NCBI GenBank assembly: GCA_910578865.1
Contig: CAJTRM010000059.1
Coordinates: 1-9,251 of the forward strand
Length of the DNA: 9,251 nt
From: an uncultured Dorea sp.
GTDB taxonomy: Bacteria; Bacillota_A; Clostridia; Lachnospirales; Lachnospiraceae
Direction: 5' to 3'
This document shows positions 1-5,454 of the stretch, piece by piece; positions within the stretch are counted from its first letter, which is position 1, and every line of letters begins with the position of its first letter. A model generated the notes under the pieces. The model saw only the letters and a program-made list of their open reading frames with translations. It had not been told where the DNA came from and made no database searches. A program made the position numbers and the translations under genes.

Positions 1-30
1 AAAACCATATGGGTACAATGCCCAATAATA

Positions 31-63
31 TAATGGCAAGAGTTGACAAGGCTCTTGCCATTA
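31..63. repeat. Perfect 12-bp inverted repeat (hairpin) at left edge
   Basis: The arms at 31-42 (TAATGGCAAGAG) and 52-63 (CTCTTGCCATTA) are exact reverse complements around a 9-base loop. No T-run follows on either strand, so it is not a normal intrinsic terminator. It lies just upstream of the first small gene of the accessory region. It could be an attenuator, a protein-binding site or part of a transfer origin. The structure is certain; the role is not. Confidence 0.5.
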
Positions 64-104
64 GCCTTGCTATGACAAAGAAATAAAGGGGGGTGTATCG
101 GAAT

Positions 105-278
105 ATGATCATTGATGATGAGTGGAACGGATTAGCTGACCTGTTGGCAAATCTGATAGCAAAATACGCTTCCGAACTGGGTATAGACGGTATGCCCGAT
201 GCCAGTTATAACAAAGAATATAACAGCGACTCTAATATTCACCAAAATCGCACATTTGTTGTTTCAGAGAATCGCTGA
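105..278 (+). CDS. Small hypothetical protein of a mobile element
   Basis: This would be a 57-residue acidic protein. The ATG at 105 is preferred because the G-rich Shine-Dalgarno stretch at 86-93 lies about 11 bases upstream. The GTG at 93 overlaps that stretch and is less likely. The first half (DDEWNGLADLLANLIAKYAS) looks like an amphipathic helix and the rest is polar and probably disordered. There is no signal peptide, membrane segment or cysteine motif. Small acidic proteins of this kind are frequent in integrative and mobilizable elements of gut Clostridia, and the neighbours here fit that setting. I do not recognise a family, and no function is proposed. Confidence 0.45.
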   Translation: MIIDDEWNGLADLLANLIAKYASELGIDGMPDASYNKEYNSDSNIHQNRTFVVSENR

Positions 279-343
279 TACAATTTTAAGTGCAGAAAAT
301 AAATATCACGGTTTTGGTAAAAAAGGAGTTGCTGTTACTATGA

Positions 344-601
344 ATGTTTCTTAAATGGGGGATTCAGTTTGGCGATGCGTATGAGGTGCCGGAGCAGGCT
401 GCCAGAAGTGTGAAGTATACAGATCGCTTTGAACTGGAACAGGAGATTGTGCGGCGCAGAGATGCAGAAGATGATGAATGGGAAGAACCGCCAATGTCTG
501 ATGCCGGTGAAACACGCAAGGGCGGTCAGCAACAGTCACAAGCGCAGACGGCGAAAGAACACAGCAGCATACCAAGACGTCCTCCGCTGCGAACCGATTA
601 G
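344..601 (+). CDS. Hypothetical protein, possible remnant of a mobile-element gene
   Basis: This is an 85-residue charged ORF with an acidic stretch (residues about 40-52, rich in D, E and W) and a Q/K/R-rich, probably disordered tail. A Shine-Dalgarno-like AAAAAAGGAG at 319-328 sits about 15 bases upstream of ATG 344, which is long. A second ATG at 340 in another frame is better spaced but reads only four codons before a stop. A TGA (341-343) directly precedes the chosen start, so the ORF may be the 3' end of a longer gene broken by deletion or frameshift. Its stop codon overlaps the ribosome binding site of the following HTH gene, which suggests the two are co-transcribed. It could be the tail of a relaxase or other transfer gene, but I do not recognise it. 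Confidence 0.5.
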   Translation: MFLKWGIQFGDAYEVPEQAARSVKYTDRFELEQEIVRRRDAEDDEWEEPPMSDAGETRKGGQQQSQAQTAKEHSSIPRRPPLRTD

Positions 602-611
602 GAGGTGATCC
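600..611 (+). promoter_or_regulatory. Unusually extended Shine-Dalgarno sequence
   Basis: AGGAGGTGATCC is an uninterrupted 12-base complement of the bacterial 16S rRNA 3' end. It overlaps the TAG stop (599-601) of the preceding ORF and sits 10 bases (counted from GGAGG) before the ATG at 616. This fixes the start of the HTH gene and suggests translational coupling with high initiation. Confidence 0.75.
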
Positions 612-615
612 AGGT

Positions 616-879
616 ATGGGGTATTTTTCTAACATCTACAAAGCAGAACTGCCCCATCGTGCCAAAACCGTGTATATGTATTTGAAAGACCGGAGCAATG
701 CACAGGGACAATGCTATCCAGCGATTGGTACCATCGCAAAGGAACTACATCTGTCCCGGCGCACGGTGGAACGTGCGATTCAGGATTTGATTACAGCCGG
801 ACTCTTAAAGAAAGAACAACGTTGGCGGGAGAACGGCGGCAGGAGCAGTCTGCTGTTTACTCTGACAGACTGTAATTAA
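616..879 (+). CDS. Winged helix-turn-helix protein (HTH_36-like)
   Basis: This is a small 87-residue DNA-binding protein. Residues about 37-67 (IGTIAKELHLSRRTVERAIQ followed by DLITAGLLKKE) form a classical helix-turn-helix of the replication-initiator/MarR-like winged-helix type. Residues 69-83, rich in R, G and S, make the wing. The N-terminal helix (ELPHRAKTVYMYLKDRS) matches the first helix of HTH_36-type domains. The start is fixed by the 12-base Shine-Dalgarno. Short stand-alone proteins of this kind occur in clostridial integrative and mobilizable elements next to transfer or replication genes. The role is probably transcriptional control or replication control of the element. The target is unknown, and it may be a truncated relative of larger replication initiators. 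Confidence 0.75.
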   Translation: MGYFSNIYKAELPHRAKTVYMYLKDRSNAQGQCYPAIGTIAKELHLSRRTVERAIQDLITAGLLKKEQRWRENGGRSSLLFTLTDCN

Positions 880-886
880 AAAGTAT

Positions 887-921
887 CGCCACCAAGGGGA
901 GCATCTGTCCTCTTGGTGGCG
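887..921. terminator. Hairpin after the HTH gene
   Basis: Arms at 887-900 and 908-921 (CGCCACCAAG pairing with CTTGGTGGCG, extended with one mismatch) form a strong GC-rich stem with a 7-base loop, starting 7 bases after the HTH stop. The plus strand lacks a following T-run. In the minus direction the stem is followed by ACTTTTTAAT. It may stop transcription in both directions, weakly on the plus strand. Positions 880-1019 hold no convincing gene, only this hairpin and the XRE terminator. Confidence 0.55.
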
Positions 922-980
922 TATGGATTATGTCACTGCGGCGTATCCAGAAGGGATCACCTGAAGAAATCCTAATAGAC

Positions 981-1012
981 AGAGAAAAAGAACCACCTTC
1001 CGTGAAAGGTGG
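981..1012 (-). terminator. Rho-independent terminator of the XRE gene
   Basis: In the minus direction a stem (CCACCTT at 993-999 pairing with AAGGTGG at 1006-1012, 6-base loop) is followed by a T-rich run (TTCTTTTTCTCT, 992-981). It begins 7 bases after the XRE stop codon. This is a standard intrinsic terminator layout. Confidence 0.75.
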
Positions 1013-1019
1013 CAGTCTC

Positions 1020-1355
1020 TTATCTGTTGTTCAGCATCTCCTGAATTGCTGCGCGGATAACAGATTTATCACGGTCGTTCAGTCGCATATACTGACGCAA
1101 AAGCTGTTGATCCTCGCTGTCTATGTGCTGAATCTGTGGATGAAGGATAGCATCGCCAGGGATGTTTAAGGTGTCAACAAGACGCAAAAGAATATCGATG
1201 CTTGGACGCTTTTCCTCGTTCTCTAAAGCCATAAGGAAGCGGGCGGTAATTCCCACTTTTTCCGTAACCTCTTCCTGTGTTCGATTTGCATCTACACGGT
1301 ATTTTTTGAAGATAGGCCCCATGTAGGAAATATCCATTTTTTCTGTTTCAGCCAC
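1020..1355 (-). CDS. XRE-family HTH transcriptional regulator
   Basis: This 111-residue protein has a Cro/C1-type HTH_3 domain at about residues 12-66. The core TQEEVTEKVGITARFLMALE followed by NEEKRPSIDILLRL shows the typical 'recognition helix - ALENEEKRPS' signature. The C-terminal 40 residues are helical and charged and probably serve dimerisation. The GTG start at 1353-1355 is supported by GGAGGTGA at 1363-1370, nine bases upstream; the ATG six codons later has no such site. Such repressors usually keep integrative elements silent, and this one lies opposite to the other accessory genes. An inverted repeat 60-80 bases upstream may be its own operator. The family is certain; the regulated genes are inferred. 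Confidence 0.88.
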   Translation of the reverse strand: MAETEKMDISYMGPIFKKYRVDANRTQEEVTEKVGITARFLMALENEEKRPSIDILLRLVDTLNIPGDAILHPQIQHIDSEDQQLLRQYMRLNDRDKSVIRAAIQEMLNNR

Positions 1356-1416
1356 TATCAGTTCACCTCCAATACCATTTTACAGTTCAGGTATCGAGGC
1401 GTGAACGTTCTGCGAG

Positions 1417-1433
1417 TTCGTGAATAACACGAA
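1417..1433. promoter_or_regulatory. Possible operator upstream of the XRE gene
   Basis: TTCGTG-AATAA-CACGAA is a perfect 6-bp inverted repeat around 5 bases, in the gap upstream of the XRE repressor. XRE regulators commonly bind short inverted repeats near their own promoter. No clear -35/-10 pair could be fixed nearby, so the role is inferred. Confidence 0.35.
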
Positions 1434-1488
1434 ATATGAAAAAAGGTGCCATATAAAGTAACACCATATTTAACAAATGTAAGAAAAT

Positions 1489-1538
1489 AAAAAGACAACT
1501 TTGCTATTCTGATTTTACAGAAGCAAAGTTGTCTTTTT
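1489..1538. terminator. Strong terminator of the hcp operon (bidirectional)
   Basis: AAAAAGACAACTTTGCT at 1489-1505 pairs exactly with AGCAAAGTTGTCTTTTT at 1522-1538, with a 16-base loop. A-tract and T-tract flank the stem, so it works as an intrinsic terminator in both directions. It starts 16 bases after the hcp stop codon and insulates the operon from the accessory region. The rest of 1356-1553 holds only the possible XRE operator and AT-rich DNA. Confidence 0.88.
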
Positions 1539-1553
1539 TATTTATGCATGAGT

Positions 1554-3182
1554 TTAAAAAAAGAATTTCAGATCTTCTTCTACTGTGCTAATTCCCGCAA
1601 TACCAAAGTTCTCTACCAAAACTTTTGCCACATTGGGGCTGAGGAATGCCGGGAGAGTGGGACCGAGATGGATATTCTTCACGCCAAGATACAGAAGCGC
1701 CAGCAGAACGATGACAGCCTTCTGCTCATACCACGCAATGTTGTAGGCGATGGGCAGGTCGTTGATATCGTCCAGACCGAAAACTTCCTTGAGCTTCAAA
1801 GCAATGACAGCCAGAGAATACGAATCGTTGCACTGCCCGGCGTCCAGAACACGAGGAATGCCGTTGATGTCGCCCAAAGGCAGTTTGTTGTACTTGTATT
1901 TCGCGCATCCGGCTGTCAAGATCACAGCATCTTTCGGCAGTGCCTTGGCAAATTCGGTATAGTATTCCCGGCTCTTGGCACGGCCGTCACAGCCCGCCAT
2001 CACAACGAACTTTTTGATCGCGCCGCTTTTTACCGCATCGACCACCTGATCCGCCAGAGCCAGAACCTGCGCGTGTGCAAATCCGCCGATCAGCTCTCCT
2101 GTTTCAATTTCAGTAGGTGCAGCGCATCTTTTTGCGTGTTCAATGATAACGGAAAAATCCTTCTGCTCCCCGATTTCTCCTGGGATATGGGTACATCCCG
2201 GATATCCTGCTGCGCCAGTAGTGTAGAGTCTGTCTTTGTAGCTGTCTTTAGGAGGCACGATGCAGTTGGTCGTCATCAGGATAGGACCGTTGAAGGATTC
2301 AAATTCCTCCTTCTGCTTCCACCACGCATTGCCGTAGTTGCCGATAAAGTTGGGATACTTTTTGAATGCCGGGTAATAGTGGGCAGGGAGCATCTCGGAA
2401 TGGGTATAAACATCCACGCCGGTTCCCTGTGTCTGCTCCAGCAGCATTTCCAAATCCCGCAGGTCGTGACCGGAAACCAGAATACCGGGATTTGTCCCAA
2501 CGCCAATATTTACCTTCGTAATTTCGGGATTTCCATAGGCTTCCGTGTTGGCCTTGTCCAGCAGAGCCATACCGGATACGCCGTGTTTTCCAGTTTCCAT
2601 TGTCAGAGCAATCAATTCTTCTACGCTGAGATTGTCATCCAGTGTAGCTGCCAGCGCCCGCTGAAGGAAGGCATCGACCTCCTCATCATCCTTCAGTAGA
2701 ACGTTTGCGTGTTTGGAGTATGCGGACAATCCCTTCAGACCGTAGGTAATCAGTTCTCGCAGAGAACGGATATCCTCGTTTTCAGTAGAAAGAACACCGA
2801 CAGTTGCGGCTTTTTCTTCCCAATTGCCAGAGCCATTCCATTTTGCCGCTTCGGGCAGACCGGAAGGATCGGCAATCTGCGCCAACAGCACATCTTTTTC
2901 AGTCAGTGTGGCACGGATTCTTGCCTCAATGCTCTCTTTGTCAAAATTTGCATTGGTGATGGTGGTGAACAGATTCAGGGTAATCAAGTGATTGATTTCC
3001 GCAGATACCTGCTTCCCTTCCTGACGCAGTGCAGTTGTAACAGCTGAAATCCCTTTTGTGACATAGACCAGCAGATCCTGCATAGCTGCCACATCAGGCT
3101 TCTTCCCGCATACACCGGACATGGTGCAACCTTTGCACCCGGCGGTTTCCTGACACTGACAGCAAAACATTTTTTGTTCCAT
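1554..3182 (-). CDS. hcp: Hydroxylamine reductase / hybrid cluster protein (class I Hcp)
   Basis: This is a 542-residue cytoplasmic iron-sulfur enzyme that reduces hydroxylamine to ammonia in vitro and, in characterised bacteria, NO to N2O; its main role is nitrosative stress defence. The N-terminal [4Fe-4S] ligands are C7, C10, C19 and C25 (C-x2-C-x8-C-x5-C), the pattern of the strict-anaerobe class. All expected hybrid [4Fe-2O-2S] cluster ligands are visible: H239, E263, C307, C398 (the persulfide Cys), C426, C451 and E486, with K488 following. The spacing tracks that of the Desulfovibrio enzyme. The start is fixed by AGGAGGTC at 3187-3194. It is the last gene of a four-gene operon, 79 bases after the ferredoxin, the probable electron donor. 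There is no sign of damage. Confidence 0.97.
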   Translation of the reverse strand: MEQKMFCCQCQETAGCKGCTMSGVCGKKPDVAAMQDLLVYVTKGISAVTTALRQEGKQVSAEINHLITLNLFTTITNANFDKESIEARIRATLTEKDVLLAQIADPSGLPEAAKWNGSGNWEEKAATVGVLSTENEDIRSLRELITYGLKGLSAYSKHANVLLKDDEEVDAFLQRALAATLDDNLSVEELIALTMETGKHGVSGMALLDKANTEAYGNPEITKVNIGVGTNPGILVSGHDLRDLEMLLEQTQGTGVDVYTHSEMLPAHYYPAFKKYPNFIGNYGNAWWKQKEEFESFNGPILMTTNCIVPPKDSYKDRLYTTGAAGYPGCTHIPGEIGEQKDFSVIIEHAKRCAAPTEIETGELIGGFAHAQVLALADQVVDAVKSGAIKKFVVMAGCDGRAKSREYYTEFAKALPKDAVILTAGCAKYKYNKLPLGDINGIPRVLDAGQCNDSYSLAVIALKLKEVFGLDDINDLPIAYNIAWYEQKAVIVLLALLYLGVKNIHLGPTLPAFLSPNVAKVLVENFGIAGISTVEEDLKFFF

Positions 3183-3261
3183 AATAGACCTCCTAAAAAC
3201 TTTTAAAATTTGAAATGATGTAGTTACTTTTCAATCAAAAAAGTATATAGATGCGCTTGAA
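3183..3261 (-). promoter_or_regulatory. Ferredoxin-hcp intergenic region, possible internal promoter or operator
   Basis: This AT-rich gap holds the hcp Shine-Dalgarno and an inverted repeat TTGAAA (3210-3215) / TTTCAA (3229-3234). Inside the repeat lies ATGTAGTTA (3218-3226), a 9-base word that recurs in the opposite orientation relative to the gene upstream of asrA (8260-8268). TATATAC on the minus strand could be a -10 element, but no well-spaced -35 is seen. A separate hcp promoter is possible, not shown. Confidence 0.3.
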
Positions 3262-3450
3262 TTAATCTTCCCAAGCGATTGCAGACACAGGACACGAATC
3301 AATTGCATCCTGCACGGCGCTTTGATTGTCATCGTTTGCTGGTTGGTATGCTTCCGCCTTCTCGTGCTCATTCATACGAAAAACTTCGTCGCAGATCCCA
3401 CAGCAAAGCCCGCAGCCAATGCAGAGATTCTGATCTACTTTTATTTTCAT
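3262..3450 (-). CDS. Small [4Fe-4S] ferredoxin
   Basis: This 62-residue protein carries a single [4Fe-4S] cluster, ligated by C10, C13, C16 and C53 (C-x2-C-x2-C ... C-P). The two extra cysteines C17 and C20 sit where related monocluster ferredoxins often carry a disulfide partner. The acidic middle (residues 28-51) is typical of an electron-transfer surface. The ATG at 3450 is chosen because GGAGGTG lies 6 bases upstream; an upstream TTG seven codons earlier would place the Shine-Dalgarno inside the gene. Between the cupin and hcp, it is most likely the electron donor to Hcp (inference from context). It acts in the cytoplasm. Confidence 0.92.
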   Translation of the reverse strand: MKIKVDQNLCIGCGLCCGICDEVFRMNEHEKAEAYQPANDDNQSAVQDAIDSCPVSAIAWED

Positions 3451-3483
3451 AAAATCACCTCCCTCTGTCAATTTTACGTTTGA

Positions 3484-3816
3484 TTAAAATACAACGACCA
3501 AAAGCATCTTGAACGCTTCCTGTCCATATACCGCGTGAGGGTGTCCAGCTGGCATGACGATGGATTCTCCTTCATGCAACAGATATTCTGTGCCGTCAAT
3601 GGTGATTTTTCCAACGCCGTCCAGACAGGTTACGAAAGCGTCGCCGCCCGATTCATGGGTGCTGATTTCCTCGCCCTTTGCGAATGAGAACAGGGTAATA
3701 CTTACTGCCGGATTTTGCGCCAGCGTCTTGCTGACTACCTGCCCCTCCTGATAGGAGATCTGCTCCTTCAGCGTCAGAACCTCGGCTTGCGCAATGTTTT
3801 TCATTTTTTTACTCAT
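3484..3816 (-). CDS. Cupin domain protein of the hcp operon
   Basis: This 110-residue protein is a single conserved beta-barrel (cupin_2 type). Motif 1 is degenerate: H54-E-S-G-G-D59, with the second histidine replaced by S56 and an Asp in place of the usual Glu. Motif 2 is present as P89-A-G-H92-P-H94, so two or three metal ligands remain. ATG 3816 is preferred over the upstream TTG at 3834 because the AGGAGGTG Shine-Dalgarno lies within the longer version and 6 bases before this ATG. Small cupins of this form are often found beside hcp in Clostridia, but their reaction is unknown to me. It could bind a metal or a small ligand and might act as a sensor or chaperone of the pathway. Confidence 0.85.
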   Translation of the reverse strand: MSKKMKNIAQAEVLTLKEQISYQEGQVVSKTLAQNPAVSITLFSFAKGEEISTHESGGDAFVTCLDGVGKITIDGTEYLLHEGESIVMPAGHPHAVYGQEAFKMLLVVVF

Positions 3817-3891
3817 AACAGTCACCTCCTGCAATATAATTTGTTTTTGTCTGTCGGATATATTCCAAAAACTGAAGAACCGAATCAGAGG

Positions 3892-4605
3892 TTATTCCAG
3901 AATCTTTCCATCAATCGAGATAGTGACCACCTGCCAGGGAATGAATTTTCCGCTTGCCTGCAATGCTTTTTTAGCAGCTAACTCCAGTCCGCCGCAGCAG
4001 GGAACTTCCATCCGCACAATGGTCACGCTCTGGATATTGTTGTTTTGGATAATCTGCGTCAGCTTTTCGCTGTAATCCACGTTGTCCAGCTTGGGGCAGC
4101 CAATCAGCGTAACCTTCCCACGCATAAAATCCTCGTGCATTTTGGCATAGGCATATGCGCTGCAATCTGCCGCAATCAGCAACTTGGCTCCTTCAAAATA
4201 GGGGGCACCTACTGGGACCAGCTTAATTTGGCAGGGCCACTGCCTCAGCTGTGACTCAGCCTGCATCGGGGCAGAAGGAGCAGATTCCTGCGAATGCTGG
4301 ATTCGCTGCATTCGGCTGCCCGGGCAACCCGCATGAACACCAACGGAAGGAGAATTCATTCTGTTCTTTTTTCTCATATTTTCCTGCACAGCCTTTTCGT
4401 CATAGGCAGCAGCTTCCCGTTCCACAAAGGAAATCGCGCCGGTGGGGCAGGTGGGCAGGCAATCGCCCAGACCATCGCAATAATCGTCCCGCAGGAGTTT
4501 TGCCTTCCCGTTTACCATGCCGATAGCCCCTTCATGGCAGGCTTCGGCGCAGGCCCCACATCCATTGCACTTTTCTTCGTCTATCTGAATAATTTTCCGA
4601 ATCAT
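3892..4605 (-). CDS. 4Fe-4S dicluster-domain protein, first gene of the hcp operon
   Basis: This 237-residue cytoplasmic protein has an N-terminal bacterial-ferredoxin-like domain. The first set is C13, C16, C19, C23; the second is C43, C49, C53, where position 46 is Leu instead of Cys, so one site may carry a [3Fe-4S] or use another ligand. A linker (about 65-120) rich in Q, S and K leads to a C-terminal alpha/beta domain with the conserved motifs AADCSAYA (C148), IGCPKLD (C170) and PCCGGLE (C203, C204). Proteins of this build are usual neighbours of hcp in Clostridia, but their role is not established; electron transfer to Hcp or cluster handling is an inference. The start has AAAGGAT about 10 bases upstream. 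It is transcribed from the region shared with the divergent Crp/Fnr gene. Confidence 0.88.
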   Translation of the reverse strand: MIRKIIQIDEEKCNGCGACAEACHEGAIGMVNGKAKLLRDDYCDGLGDCLPTCPTGAISFVEREAAAYDEKAVQENMRKKNRMNSPSVGVHAGCPGSRMQRIQHSQESAPSAPMQAESQLRQWPCQIKLVPVGAPYFEGAKLLIAADCSAYAYAKMHEDFMRGKVTLIGCPKLDNVDYSEKLTQIIQNNNIQSVTIVRMEVPCCGGLELAAKKALQASGKFIPWQVVTISIDGKILE

Positions 4606-4624
4606 GTTTGCTTCATCCTTTCTC

Positions 4625-4653
4625 TTGCGTTTCTGGATTTAGTATACTATAAT
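4625..4653 (+). promoter_or_regulatory. Promoter of the Crp/Fnr regulator gene
   Basis: TTGCGT (4625-4630) and a perfect TATAAT (4648-4653) are separated by exactly 17 bases, a standard sigma-A layout. This predicts transcription start near 4660, 37 bases before the ATG at 4697. Confidence 0.65.
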
Positions 4654-4669
4654 ATGAAATGAAAGTCTG
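4641..4669 (-). promoter_or_regulatory. Putative activated promoter of the hcp operon
   Basis: On the minus strand TATACT (4646-4641) can serve as -10, with CAGACT (4669-4664) as a weak -35 at 17 bases. The predicted start is 4634, giving a 29-base leader to the ATG at 4605. A weak -35 next to a centred palindrome is typical of class II Crp/Fnr activation. Overlapping alternatives for -10 exist (TATAGT 4651-4646, TATTAT 4654-4649). Confidence 0.45.
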
Positions 4670-4682
4670 TTGTTATAACAAC
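4669..4682. promoter_or_regulatory. Perfect palindrome, probable Crp/Fnr operator
   Basis: GTTGTTATAACAAC is its own reverse complement (14 bases). It lies between the divergent hcp operon and the crp/fnr gene and directly abuts the latter's Shine-Dalgarno (AAGGAG, 4683-4688). Its centre (4675.5) is at -41.5 from the hcp-operon start predicted from TATACT, and at about +16 from the predicted crp start. This suggests activation of one and repression of the other. Confidence 0.6.
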
Positions 4683-4696
4683 AAGGAGTGAAAAAT

Positions 4697-5359
4697 ATGA
4701 ATTTATCCAATACACAACTGTTTCGAGGACTGGAAGAAGCAGAGATTACATCTCTTTTGGGTTGCCTGAATGCCACAACGCGTAGTTTTCAAAAAGGAGA
4801 GGTAATCCTTTCAGAAGGAAACATCACGGAAAATATCGGGATCTTGCTGTCCGGCCTGGCGGTGATCTCCTGCAACGATATCTGGGGCAATACCAGTATT
4901 TTGGGTCATGTTGCGCCCGGCTCTGTATTCGCCGAGGTGTATGCCTGCATTCCGGGGGAGCCGATGTTGGTTACGGTGTCCGCTACGGAGGATACATCCA
5001 TATTGTTTATGAATGTGGGGCGTGTCCTGGCTACTTGTACCAATGCCTGTCCATTCCACACAAGACTTGTCCGAAATCTGCTGACTGTCTGCGCTCACAG
5101 AAACCTTCAGCTTTCTCAAAGAATCCAGCATACCAGTTCCAAATCCATTCGGGGGCGGTTGATGTCCTATTTTTCGGAATGCGCCAAACGCGCCGGGAGC
5201 AATTCTTTCCTGATCCCCTACAACCGCCAACAGTTAGCTGATTATCTGAATGTGGACCGCAGTACCATGTGTAACGAGCTTTCAAAAATGCAAAAAGACG
5301 GAATTATTGAGTACAGCAAGAATCAAATTTTATTAAAAGATAGCTTGATGTTTCAATAG
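4697..5359 (+). CDS. Crp/Fnr-family transcriptional regulator
   Basis: This 220-residue regulator has an N-terminal cyclic-nucleotide-binding-like beta-roll (about residues 10-110), a dimerisation helix (about 112-145) and a C-terminal winged helix. The HTH is at about 176-203 (NRQQLADYLNVDRSTMCNEL followed by SKMQKDGII). It lacks the four-cysteine N-terminus of FNR, and I see no clear cAMP-binding Arg-Ser-type loop. It has eight cysteines, including C114-x3-C118-x-F-H at the start of the dimer helix. ATG 4697 is chosen because AAGGAG (4683-4688) is 8 bases upstream; the GTG at 4688 overlaps that site. Divergent from the hcp operon, it is the likely local regulator, in the role HcpR plays in other anaerobes (inference; I do not assign the name). 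The effector is not shown: NO, haem and redox state are candidates. Confidence 0.92.
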   Translation: MNLSNTQLFRGLEEAEITSLLGCLNATTRSFQKGEVILSEGNITENIGILLSGLAVISCNDIWGNTSILGHVAPGSVFAEVYACIPGEPMLVTVSATEDTSILFMNVGRVLATCTNACPFHTRLVRNLLTVCAHRNLQLSQRIQHTSSKSIRGRLMSYFSECAKRAGSNSFLIPYNRQQLADYLNVDRSTMCNELSKMQKDGIIEYSKNQILLKDSLMFQ

Positions 5360-5454
5360 AGAGTATGAGTGATTCATTGTATGTTTTCTGATGATCTATT
5401 TTATCAAAAAAATACTTTTAAGTGTCCTTCAAAAATCTCTCAAGCTGTTATATA

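Noticed and set aside
3..86. Open frame from the left edge ending in a stop at 84-86 (27 codons)
   Set aside because: It could be the tail of a gene running in from the left, but 27 open codons are not significant, no family is recognisable, and a perfect hairpin occupies much of it.
930..1169. Plus-strand ORF of 79 codons
   Set aside because: It overlaps the XRE terminator and the antisense of the XRE gene, has no Shine-Dalgarno, and its sequence is low-complexity antisense.
1548..2699. Plus-strand ORF of 383 codons
   Set aside because: It is antisense to hcp, whose residues are fully conserved. Its composition (Cys- and Phe-rich) is typical of a reverse-frame shadow.
5360..5454. Terminator between the convergent crp and asrC genes
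   Set aside because: Only 4-bp stems (TGAT/ATCA) were found, and although A/T runs are present, none is convincing on either strand.
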